Of a stretch of 9,444 bases of DNA, positions 1-5,915 are shown piece by piece. This DNA is from Candidatus Woesearchaeota archaeon. Lineage in GTDB: Archaea; Nanobdellota; Nanobdellia; Woesearchaeales; B29-G15. Positions within the stretch are counted from its first letter, which is position 1. The number at the start of each line of letters is the position of its first letter. The stretch is taken from contig QMQS01000033.1 in assembly GCA_003650585.1 (NCBI GenBank), positions 1 through 9,444 on the forward strand. The letters are read 5' to 3'. Made by a program: the position numbers and the translations under genes. The notes under the pieces are model-generated. The model ran no database searches. It was not told the origin of the DNA and saw only the letters and a list, made by a program, of their open reading frames with translations.

Positions 1-114
1 ACCCAAGAATCCAGCCTTAAATATTGGTGGCTTTTGGTTGTTATAGGGGTAGCGATTGTGGCACTCGTATTGCTTATATATTGGCGAAACAGGAGAAGGA
101 GCTTTATGTTCTAA
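1..114 (+). CDS. C-terminal end of a membrane protein (5' truncated by window)
   Basis: Reading frame 1 is open from the first base to a TAA at 112-114, giving 37 residues with no start codon in the window. The visible part has about six polar residues, then a hydrophobic membrane segment (roughly residues 8-28, starting YWWLLVV), then a short very basic tail (RNRRRS). One C-terminal helix followed by arginines is typical of an extracellular or lumenal protein anchored with its tail in the cytoplasm (positive-inside rule), so this is probably the end of a surface protein. The family cannot be told. Its last 11 bases overlap the 3' end of the convergent THUMP-protein gene. Confidence 0.6.
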   Translation, partial: TQESSLKYWWLLVVIGVAIVALVLLIYWRNRRRSFMF

Positions 115-1135
115 ATCTAAGTATGCTCAAAGCCAACCCCCCTTGCATAAATTCTATTTCTTCGAAGAGCTTGTAGCCATATCCCCGGGCAATATCCTTA
201 AACCCATCACGCATATGCGCAAGCACAAGCACAGCTATAAACCCTCCCTTCAAAAGCACATGGCTAGTGTACCCACACACCCCCTTGAAAATACTTAAAG
301 AAGGAGTGCCATGTGCCTCCCTAACAAAATTGAGAGCCACAACAAGGTTCTTGAAGCTTTTAGACAGGGTTTGCAAACCCTGTTGCCATGGTATTTCAAC
401 CCACTCTATGAGCTCTCTAACCCCCGCTAGGGTGGCATTCTGTTTGGCACCTCTCAAGAGCACACTGTTGAGTGCCAATGCCACCACTCTTTGGCTTGGC
501 TTGGTATGCTGCAGCAGCAAGGGTTGCTTGCTTAATGGTATTTTGTTGAGATAGAGGCAGGTTTCTATTAGGGGTGTGCCATCCCCTGTAACCAGAAACA
601 CTGCACTATCTTGTACATTGAAACCAAGTGCAAACCCACTCACCGAGTTGAGCGAATGCCTTGTGGTAAAGACACGGTATGCCCTCTTGCTGAGTTTACG
701 CTTCTCCCAATCCACCCCAATAATGCCCCATCTCTGGGTGGTTGTGCAGCACACCTTAATCTCTGGGTTTCTAAGATCCACCCTTGCCTTTCCTTTCAAA
801 CTGGCAACCAACCTTGCACCAATCTCTCTTTCTAGCTCTTGTGAGCGTGGGATGCACTCGACTGCAAATGTTTTGGTGCTCAACAGTTCTTTTAGATCAG
901 GGGATTTAGCAACTCCCTCCATCCAGTTATCTATAAGCTCAAGCTTCGAGAAGATTTGGAAGATATAGTGGGCAGAGTGCACCCTCGTATAGAGAGTTTT
1001 GATTGCATTCTTTGTGTTCAACTCAAGCAGCACTATGCCTGGCTCCACACACAGCTTGCACCCACCAAACAACCGCTGCAACTCTTTGCTGCAGACCCCC
1101 TCCAACCCCTTACTTGTTACAACACAGAATTCCAT
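104..1135 (-). CDS. THUMP-domain protein with a degenerate Trm14/RlmL-like methyltransferase domain
   Basis: 343 residues from the ATG at 1135. A TTG at 1174 would extend it into gyrA and add 13 residues that do not look conserved, so the ATG, 4 bases after the gyrA stop, is preferred. Residues 1-65 look like the N-terminal ferredoxin-like part and about 85-145 like the THUMP RNA-binding domain. LSKRAYR (148-154) matches the L-x-KRGYR linker of THUMP methyltransferases such as Trm14 (tRNA G6 N2-methylation) and RlmL. The Rossmann-like half follows: TGDGTPLIET (183-192) lies where DPxCGSGTxxIEA is expected, and GAKQNATLAGV (229-239) matches the post-motif-II GArxNAxxAGV. The motif I aspartate, the acidic residue after motif II and the catalytic N/D-PP-Y/W are absent; EIPW (247-250) stands in motif IV. 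The fold is kept but catalysis is doubtful. Last gene of the gyrA operon. Confidence 0.75.
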   Translation of the reverse strand: MEFCVVTSKGLEGVCSKELQRLFGGCKLCVEPGIVLLELNTKNAIKTLYTRVHSAHYIFQIFSKLELIDNWMEGVAKSPDLKELLSTKTFAVECIPRSQELEREIGARLVASLKGKARVDLRNPEIKVCCTTTQRWGIIGVDWEKRKLSKRAYRVFTTRHSLNSVSGFALGFNVQDSAVFLVTGDGTPLIETCLYLNKIPLSKQPLLLQHTKPSQRVVALALNSVLLRGAKQNATLAGVRELIEWVEIPWQQGLQTLSKSFKNLVVALNFVREAHGTPSLSIFKGVCGYTSHVLLKGGFIAVLVLAHMRDGFKDIARGYGYKLFEEIEFMQGGLALSILRFRT

Positions 1136-1139
1136 TTGT

Positions 1140-3569
1140 TTATGATAGCTCAACAACCCTACCAACAGAGGCAACCCTAGAGCCCTTGTTTACCCTCATC
1201 AATCTAACACCCTGAGTATTTCGCCCGATTACAGAGATATCCCTTGCCCTTATTCGGATTGCTATACCATCTGTAGACACCATCATTATCTCGTCATCAT
1301 CACTCACGCTCTTTATTGAGACAACCCTACCATTCCTCTTGGTAGTCTTGATGTTTATTACACCCTTGCCTCCCCTGTGCTTTGTGGGGTACTCCTCGAA
1401 CCGTGTTCTCTTACCAAACCCATTCTCTGTTACAGTTAGTAGGGTTTTGCCCTCTTCTGCCACCACACTACCAATCACATAGTCATCCTTGCTAAGCCTT
1501 ATACCACGCACACCAGAGGCATTTCTACCCATCACCCGCACCTCTGTCTCTTTAAAGCGTATGGCTTTGCCATTTGCAGTGGCAATTATGATATCACCTT
1601 TCCCATCTGTGGGCAAGACACACACAACCTCATCTTTGTTGACCAGTGATATGGCAATTATACCCACACGCCTCGGGCGGGAGTACGCCTCTAAACTGGT
1701 TCTTTTTACCTTACCACCACGTGTTACAAACGTGAGATAGCGTTCTGGGTCAAACACCTTAACCGGCACAACAGTGTTAATCCTTTCATCCTCCTCGAGG
1801 TTGAGGAGGTTCCTTATGTGTGTGCCGCGAGCGATCCTAGAGCCCTCAGGTATCTGGTAGACCTTGAGCCAGTAAACCTTGCCTTTATTGGAAAAGCAGA
1901 GCAAATAGGAGTGGGTTGAGGCAACAAACACATGCTCCATAAAGTCGTCTTCATGGAGTTTTCCAGCAGTTATGCCCTTGCCACCCCTTCCCTGGCTTCT
2001 GTACTCCTCAAGCAGGGTTCTTTTGATATAGCCCTGGTTACTTAGAGTAACCACAACACTCTCCTCCTCTATCAGGTCCTCATAATCTATATCAGAGAAT
2101 CCAAAGTCACCCTCTATAATCTCAGTTCTCCTATCATCACCATACTTCTCTGAGATGAGGAATAGTTCCTCTTTGATAATCTCTAACTGCTTTTCCTTTG
2201 AAGCAAGTATTGCCTCCAATTCCTTAATCCTCTCTGTTAGCACTTTATGTTCTTTCTCGAGTGCCTCCTGCTCCAAGGCAGTCAGCTTTGAGAGTTTCAT
2301 ATCGAGAATTGCCCGTGCCTGCTTCTCAGATAACTGGTAGCTTTCCACAAGCCCAATCTCTGCCTCTTTGGGTGATTTTGCTGATTTGATAAGCTTGATT
2401 ACCGCATCTATATTCTCAAGAGCAATCTTTAACCCGTCCAGGATATGCAACCTCTCTTTAGACTTGAGGTATTCGTACTGTGTGCGCCTCTTGATTATAG
2501 TTAAGCGGTGGTTAACGAAGCACTCAAACATCCCCTTAAGGTTCAACTGCTTGGGTCTGTTGTCAATCAGACCAAGCATTATTATGCCGAATGTTGTTTG
2601 CAGGCGTGTGTGCTTATAGAGTTGGTTGAGCACAACCTCTGGTTCAGAGCCACGCTTGAGTTTTATAACCAGGCGCATGCCCTCTCTATCTGACTCATCA
2701 TTCAACCCTGAAATCTGCTTTATCACACCGCTCTTAACACACTTGGTTATGTCCTCAATCAACAGGGTTTTGTTTACCATGTAGGGTATTTCCTCAACCA
2801 CGATTGCGTTTGGCTCACCACTCTTATCTGTTTCAACCCTAGTTTTGCCCCTCACAACTATCTTGCCACGCCCGGTCATGTAAGCATGCTTTATACCCTC
2901 ATTACCATAAATGATGCCCCCTGTTGGGAAATCAGGACCAGGCATCATATCCATTATTCCCTCAACACTTATCTCTGGATTGTCAATATAGGCAGTGATT
3001 GCGCGACAAACCTCTCTAAGGTTGTGTGGGGGGATGTTGGTTGCCATTCCAACTGCAATGCCAGAGCCCCCATTGATGAGCATGTTTGGGACCTTGCTTG
3101 GTAGCACCACTGGCTCTTGTAAGCTATTGTCAAAATTTGGCACAAAGTCCACTGTATCTTCGTGTATGTTCTCAAGAATCTCCATTGCCAACTTGGTTAG
3201 TTTGACTTCTGTGTACCTCATAGCTGCAGGGCTGTCCCCATCGACACTCCCAAAGTTGCCTTGCCCCCTCACCAGAGGGTATCTCATACTGAACTCCTGC
3301 GCCATCCTCACCAAACTGTCATAGACTGCCTGGTCACCATGGGGATGGAACTTACCAAGAACCTCTCCCACAACCCTGGCTGATTTCTTAAATGGTCTCT
3401 CTGGGGTGAGCCCCATTTCGTACATTGCATAAAGAATTCTACGGTGCACTGGTTTTAGCCCGTCCCTTATATCAGGGAGCGCCCTACTCACTATAACGGA
3501 CATACTATAGTCTAGATAGGATTCCCTCATCTCATCCTCAATCAACCTTATCTTGTGCTTCTCCGCCAT
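1140..3569 (-). CDS. gyrA: DNA gyrase subunit A
   Basis: 809 residues. GyrA is the breakage-reunion subunit of the A2B2 gyrase that introduces negative supercoils using ATP hydrolysed by GyrB. The winged-helix/tower part includes VHRRILYAM (41-49), the HPHGD helix (75-79) and the catalytic tyrosine Tyr119 in AAMRYTE, equivalent to E. coli Tyr122. A coiled coil covers about 430-475. The C-terminal beta-pinwheel (about 500-809) carries the GyrA box QGRGGKG at 526-532, which marks gyrase rather than topoisomerase IV. The long acidic tail of E. coli GyrA is missing. Position 80, equivalent to E. coli Ser83, is Gln; Asp84, equivalent to Asp87, is kept. The ATG at 3569 is chosen over an upstream in-frame TTG at 3620: it follows GGGTGAG (3585-3579), and the sequence after it starts the family-typical MAEKHKIRLIEDEM. 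No gyrB is in the window. In archaea gyrase is held to be of bacterial origin. Confidence 0.97.
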   Translation of the reverse strand: MAEKHKIRLIEDEMRESYLDYSMSVIVSRALPDIRDGLKPVHRRILYAMYEMGLTPERPFKKSARVVGEVLGKFHPHGDQAVYDSLVRMAQEFSMRYPLVRGQGNFGSVDGDSPAAMRYTEVKLTKLAMEILENIHEDTVDFVPNFDNSLQEPVVLPSKVPNMLINGGSGIAVGMATNIPPHNLREVCRAITAYIDNPEISVEGIMDMMPGPDFPTGGIIYGNEGIKHAYMTGRGKIVVRGKTRVETDKSGEPNAIVVEEIPYMVNKTLLIEDITKCVKSGVIKQISGLNDESDREGMRLVIKLKRGSEPEVVLNQLYKHTRLQTTFGIIMLGLIDNRPKQLNLKGMFECFVNHRLTIIKRRTQYEYLKSKERLHILDGLKIALENIDAVIKLIKSAKSPKEAEIGLVESYQLSEKQARAILDMKLSKLTALEQEALEKEHKVLTERIKELEAILASKEKQLEIIKEELFLISEKYGDDRRTEIIEGDFGFSDIDYEDLIEEESVVVTLSNQGYIKRTLLEEYRSQGRGGKGITAGKLHEDDFMEHVFVASTHSYLLCFSNKGKVYWLKVYQIPEGSRIARGTHIRNLLNLEEDERINTVVPVKVFDPERYLTFVTRGGKVKRTSLEAYSRPRRVGIIAISLVNKDEVVCVLPTDGKGDIIIATANGKAIRFKETEVRVMGRNASGVRGIRLSKDDYVIGSVVAEEGKTLLTVTENGFGKRTRFEEYPTKHRGGKGVINIKTTKRNGRVVSIKSVSDDDEIMMVSTDGIAIRIRARDISVIGRNTQGVRLMRVNKGSRVASVGRVVELS

Positions 3570-3579
3570 TATGAAAAAC

Positions 3580-4104
3580 TCACCCCTCTGTGTTCTTATT
3601 AAGCTTTTGCTTTCTCTCAAGTTGTTCCCTAAGCCGCTTCACACTCTCTATATCAAAATACTCAAAAAACTTTTGGGTTAGCTTAATCTTATAGGAGCGG
3701 CCGTGCCTCTCCTTGGTTATAAAACCTGAATCCTCAAGTTGGGCGATGTGCTCATAAGCCTTGTTATTCCTTATCTTTATCACCTGTGATTGGAGTATTG
3801 GGGCCTTCCATGCAATCACTGCTAGGGTCTCAAGGACACCCTTTGGGAGCTCAGTTTCAGACACAATCCTCCTCACCAGTGGCATGTAGGACTCCTTAAC
3901 GCTCATCTTCCAGTGTTTGTTTTCATCTATAATTATTAGAGAGGTCTCCTTTGAATTATACTCACTCTGGAGCTGCTTTAGTGCCTTGAGCAGTTGTGTT
4001 TCCTTTGCCCCTGTCAACTCCACCAATTCCTCTACAGACATCTTTCTACCAGAGGAGAAGAGCAATGCCTCAACTTGCAACCTTAGGTTTGTGTCTTGCA
4101 TCAT
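3580..4104 (-). CDS. scpB: Segregation and condensation protein B (ScpB)
   Basis: 174 residues, normal for ScpB. ScpB is a dimeric tandem winged-helix protein (a kite subunit) that binds the middle of the kleisin ScpA in the SMC-ScpAB condensin, which organises and segregates chromosomes. Residues 8-35 (VEALLFSSGRKMSVEELVEL) are the first helix-turn-helix with the usual EALLF start. Residues about 88-145 hold the second domain: LETLAVIAWKAPI, then QVIKIRNNKAYEHI, then LEDSGFI, matching the LaIIAykQPit-xxxI-IRG pattern. The C-terminus (155-174) is a charged helix. The start ATG (4104) overlaps the TGA of the upstream gene (ATGA), so translation is probably coupled. Its own stop TGA (3582-3580) lies inside the SD of gyrA. 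Two ATG codons occur in tandem (4104 and 4101); the first is used here. Confidence 0.9.
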   Translation of the reverse strand: MMQDTNLRLQVEALLFSSGRKMSVEELVELTGAKETQLLKALKQLQSEYNSKETSLIIIDENKHWKMSVKESYMPLVRRIVSETELPKGVLETLAVIAWKAPILQSQVIKIRNNKAYEHIAQLEDSGFITKERHGRSYKIKLTQKFFEYFDIESVKRLREQLERKQKLNKNTEG

Positions 4105-4679
4105 CTCGCAACAAGTGAGTACTTGTTCCCCTCTTTCTTTATCAGTCCTCTCCCTTCATAAAATGCCAGTATGGAATCAAGGTTGGGCTGCTTGATACCA
4201 GTTGCTCTTGATATCTCCTCAGCTGTTTTAGCCCCACCCCGCAGAGCCATTGCGATGGCATTCTTTACGAGTAGTTTGTTGGCATCCTCAAGGAGTTTGT
4301 TCTTTGCCCTTGTTTCTTTAACCACCATATCACTCTTGTGTAACCTAAGCAACAGGTCATTAATCATATCTGCTAGGTCCTCTCTCCTTAACTCCAAACG
4401 CTGTGGCTCTAAGATTTCAATGCTGGAAGGGAGAGTCTCAAAACAAAATTGGATGAGCTTATAGAAATCACTAAACACAATCTCCAATTCTGAAAAGGTG
4501 GAAAACACCTTATCGTACTTCTTTGCCTTGAATCTCTTTTTCTTTTTGACAGTGTAGCCCTCTTGTGCCTCAATGTGCTCAAGGAGTAACCCCATTGTCT
4601 TCTCAATAAACTCCTTTGGTGAACCAGCAATCTCAACAATTGCCCTTGCATAGATGTTTCTACTGTCGCTCAATCTCAT
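4101..4679 (-). CDS. Unrecognised protein with C-terminal winged helix, candidate ScpB partner
   Basis: 192 residues, with no clear named family. ATG at 4679 follows GGGTGAG three bases upstream; the alternative TTG at 4691 overlaps that SD and is rejected. Residues 8-45 look like a beta-alpha unit (IYARAIVEIAGSPKEFIEK), followed by a very basic stretch KKKKRFKAKK (45-54). A conserved-looking block FSTFSELEI / LPSSIEILEP (59-92) leads to a helical, charged segment (98-140). Residues about 138-190 form a wHTH: AIAMALRGGAKTAEEISRATG, then a recognition-helix-like PNLDSILAFYEG, then a wing RGLIKKEGNKYSLV. It has a 4-base overlap with scpB and occupies the position usually held by scpA. It lacks the GPLDLLL start of ScpA, so it is not a standard kleisin, although a helical region plus C-terminal winged helix is the kleisin layout. 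A DNA-binding regulator is the main alternative. Confidence 0.7.
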   Translation of the reverse strand: MRLSDSRNIYARAIVEIAGSPKEFIEKTMGLLLEHIEAQEGYTVKKKKRFKAKKYDKVFSTFSELEIVFSDFYKLIQFCFETLPSSIEILEPQRLELRREDLADMINDLLLRLHKSDMVVKETRAKNKLLEDANKLLVKNAIAMALRGGAKTAEEISRATGIKQPNLDSILAFYEGRGLIKKEGNKYSLVAR

Positions 4680-4703
4680 AATCTCACCCAAGATGTAGCC
4701 ACT

Positions 4704-5186
4704 TTAAAAAGTTTTCCATACACACACGAAGAGGAGCAAACCAACCACAAAAACCAAGAGCCATTTTGCAATCTCTCTTGACTTTATTTCAAGGGAGGTG
4801 TAAACAATCGAATGGCTAGTGATGGGCACTGCACTGGGTGACACCCCAACCACCCTCTCCTCTGTAGGGTTTGCCACATTGAACGAGACCACTTTACGCT
4901 TTACAATCTCATTGCATTTCAATATTGCAGTTAACGTGTGCTTCCCGGCCACCCTTGGCTTGTAATACCTCAATCCAGCCCTCTTTGTTGTTGTTTTTAT
5001 GGCTCTCCCTCCAAGAGGGGTATAGAACCAATAACTAAGGGTGTAGTTTCTACATTCATTAGTATCAAACCAAAACTCCAGTGTGTCCCCAAGTACCAAG
5101 TTGGGTGTGTTTGTGTGTAGCTCGAAACCATTTGCAACATCTGTTGTAAAGAGCACAAAGAGCAGAAAAATTATCCATTTGAGCAT
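4704..5186 (-). CDS. Secreted single-pass membrane protein with Ig-like ectodomain
   Basis: 160 residues. Residues 1-20 are a signal peptide (Lys3, hydrophobic 4-14, likely cleavage after ANG). Residues 21-105 are beta-rich, with LVLGDTLEFWF and GKHTLTAIL spaced like strands B-C and E-F of an Ig-like/CARDB-type fold. Cys45 and Cys91 could form a disulfide, and NYT (47-49) is an N-glycosylation sequon. Residues 106-135 form a Ser/Thr/Val/Pro stalk. Residues 141-157 are a transmembrane helix (KWLLVFVVGLLLFVCVW), followed by a three-residue tail. It is therefore an envelope protein facing outward; no enzyme motif is visible. The ATG at 5186 is fixed by a TATA-like box 22-29 bases upstream, so its transcript could begin at or near the start codon. 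It is first in the operon with scpB and gyrA, 24 bases ahead of the next ATG. The functional link to chromosome genes is unexplained. Confidence 0.75.
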   Translation of the reverse strand: MLKWIIFLLFVLFTTDVANGFELHTNTPNLVLGDTLEFWFDTNECRNYTLSYWFYTPLGGRAIKTTTKRAGLRYYKPRVAGKHTLTAILKCNEIVKRKVVSFNVANPTEERVVGVSPSAVPITSHSIVYTSLEIKSREIAKWLLVFVVGLLLFVCVWKTF

Positions 5187-5207
5187 ATAGCAAAGAATGC
5201 TTTAGAC

Positions 5208-5215
5208 ATTTAAAG
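5208..5215 (-). promoter_or_regulatory. TATA-like box of the surface protein-scpB-gyrA operon
   Basis: The minus strand reads CTTTAAAT with its first T 28 bases before the ATG at 5186. Archaeal transcription starts about 25 bases after the TATA centre, which puts the start at or within a few bases of the ATG (leaderless or nearly so). The same box and spacing occur ahead of the UPF0200 gene and the membrane-tethered regulator. Confidence 0.55.
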
Positions 5216-5252
5216 CACTTTCAGATGCTTGCTTGAAAGGTTTTCAAGAAGG

Positions 5253-5350
5253 TTCGTGAGGGTCTAGGCAGAGCTTCGCAGAGAATATCATTCCCCTCAG
5301 ATGCCCAGGAGCAACCACCGAGGTACGAAGTTGCCCAAAACCCCCACGAA
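5253..5350 (-). ncRNA. Structured RNA: compact three-way junction, family unknown
   Basis: The minus strand folds into a closed structure. P1 is an 11-bp helix between 5350-5340 and 5263-5253. P2 is 7 bp, 5336-5330 with 5315-5309, and carries a 14-nt loop. P3 is 7 bp, 5308-5302 with 5270-5264. P4 is 7 bp, 5296-5290 with 5286-5280, with a GAU loop, separated from P3 by the internal loop UCUGA / GCGAAGCUC. P2, P3 and the second strand of P1 follow without a single linker base; the only unpaired junction bases are UUU (5339-5337). Five pairs are G-U on this strand and would be A-C mismatches on the + strand, which fixes the orientation. A strong TATA box lies upstream. A small CCUU/AAGG hairpin (5372-5360) precedes it and a perfect 7-bp hairpin (5248-5232, 3-nt loop) follows. 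The motifs of SRP RNA domain IV, RNase P RNA, 5S rRNA and tRNA were looked for and not seen. It may be a stand-alone RNA or a 5' leader of the gene at 5186. Confidence 0.65.
5297..5347 (-). CDS. Possible 16-residue leader peptide inside the structured RNA
   Basis: A GTG at 5347-5345 begins a 16-codon frame ending in TGA at 5299-5297 (peptide VGVLGNFVPRWLLLGI). It is preceded at 5361-5355 by GGGTGAG, the same SD that precedes gyrA, the winged-helix gene and the 75-residue coiled-coil gene, at a good 7-base distance. Translation would run through the 5' strands of P1 and P3 and the whole of P2, and so would exclude the fold. This could be attenuation-like regulation or chance; the frame is short and no homologue is known to me. 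Confidence 0.2.
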   Translation of the reverse strand: MGVLGNFVPRWLLLGI

Positions 5351-5392
5351 AAAGCTCACCCTTTTTAGAAGGATTATAACCAAGTGAAACTA

Positions 5393-5402
5393 TTATATAA
5401 AT
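5393..5402 (-). promoter_or_regulatory. Strong archaeal TATA box driving the structured RNA
   Basis: The minus strand reads TTTATATAA at 5401-5393, close to the archaeal consensus and the best box in the window. A start about 25 bases past its centre falls near 5372, just at the 5' hairpin that precedes the three-way junction. On the + strand the same AT-rich stretch (TTATATAAAT) lies only about 10 bases before the microprotein ATG, too near to serve it as a promoter. Confidence 0.6.
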
Positions 5403-5408
5403 TCATTT

Positions 5409-5477
5409 ATGGTGAAAAATATATTTTCAATCCTACTGGTTATCATACTGAGCCACTTCATCGTTCTTTATGTCTAA
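5409..5477 (+). CDS. Putative 22-residue single-span membrane microprotein
   Basis: ATG at 5409, TAA at 5475-5477. The peptide begins MVKNIFSILLV and is hydrophobic for nearly its whole length (about residues 5-22), with one Lys near the N-terminus and one His in the middle: a single transmembrane helix. No SD precedes it. A weak TATA-like element (GATTATAA, about 5372-5379) is spaced for an almost leaderless transcript. It ends exactly one base before the stop codon of the convergent dCMP deaminase gene. A short AT-rich stretch can yield such a frame by chance. Confidence 0.3.
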   Translation: MVKNIFSILLVIILSHFIVLYV

Positions 5478-5915
5478 TTACACTCCAGCTTGCTTTAGCA
5501 CCTCCTCTGTGTCCTTTCCGGCATGATACCTATGGAGACAAACCACCCTCTTAATACCAGCATTGATAATCATCTTGGCACAGGTGTAGCAGGGCTCCAT
5601 AGTGCAGTACATTGTTGCTCCATCCAAGGAGATGCCAAATTTTGCTGCTTGGCATATCGCATTCTGTTCCGCATGCACAGTCCTCACACAGTGGTTGGAT
5701 ACAGTGCCATCCTCATGCGTCACCCTTTTGAACTGGTGCCCAACATCATCACAATGGGGCAACCCTGCAGGTGAGCCAACATACCCTGTTGTGAGTATAC
5801 GCTTGTCCTTAACCACCACACAGGCACTCCTTCCCCTATCACAAGTTGCACGCTTAGCTACCTCTTGTACTATGCCCAAAAAGTACTCATCCCAATCAGG
5901 TCTTGAGTTGCTCAT
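5478..5915 (-). CDS. dCMP deaminase (ComEB-like, zinc-dependent)
   Basis: 145 residues of the cytidine/deoxycytidylate deaminase fold. It deaminates dCMP to dUMP, supplying thymidylate synthesis in the cytosol. Catalytic zinc ligands and proton shuttle are His81-Ala-Glu83 and Cys109-x2-Cys112 (EPCYTC). GYVGSPAGLPHC (44-55) is the substrate loop; many dCMP deaminases read GYNG there, so position 46 is Val instead of Asn. Cys25, His54-Cys55 and His75-Cys76 resemble the second structural zinc site of the ComEB group. Length is normal. The ATG at 5915 overlaps the upstream kinase gene by 20 bases and has only a weak SD (GGTTGA), so it probably relies on translation from the upstream gene. Specificity for dCMP over other cytidine nucleotides is inferred from the family. 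Confidence 0.92.
   Translation of the reverse strand: MSNSRPDWDEYFLGIVQEVAKRATCDRGRSACVVVKDKRILTTGYVGSPAGLPHCDDVGHQFKRVTHEDGTVSNHCVRTVHAEQNAICQAAKFGISLDGATMYCTMEPCYTCAKMIINAGIKRVVCLHRYHAGKDTEEVLKQAGV

Noticed and set aside
4101..4679. Naming the winged-helix gene scpA
   Set aside because: Position and C-terminal fold are suggestive, but the ScpA N-terminal motif (GPLDLLL) and the typical length of about 230-260 residues are missing.
5232..5248. Perfect 7-bp hairpin as an intrinsic terminator
   Set aside because: No T run follows on either strand, and archaea do not depend on hairpin terminators. It may instead be a 3' stem of the structured RNA.
5253..5350. Assignment of the structured RNA to SRP RNA, RNase P RNA, 5S rRNA, hammerhead ribozyme or H/ACA guide
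   Set aside because: The SRP domain IV GGAAG/AGCAG loop, the RNase P P4 motifs and the 5S loop sequences are absent. CUGA is present, but the following GA and GAAA of the hammerhead core do not fit. No ACA box sits at the right distance from a clear guide pocket.
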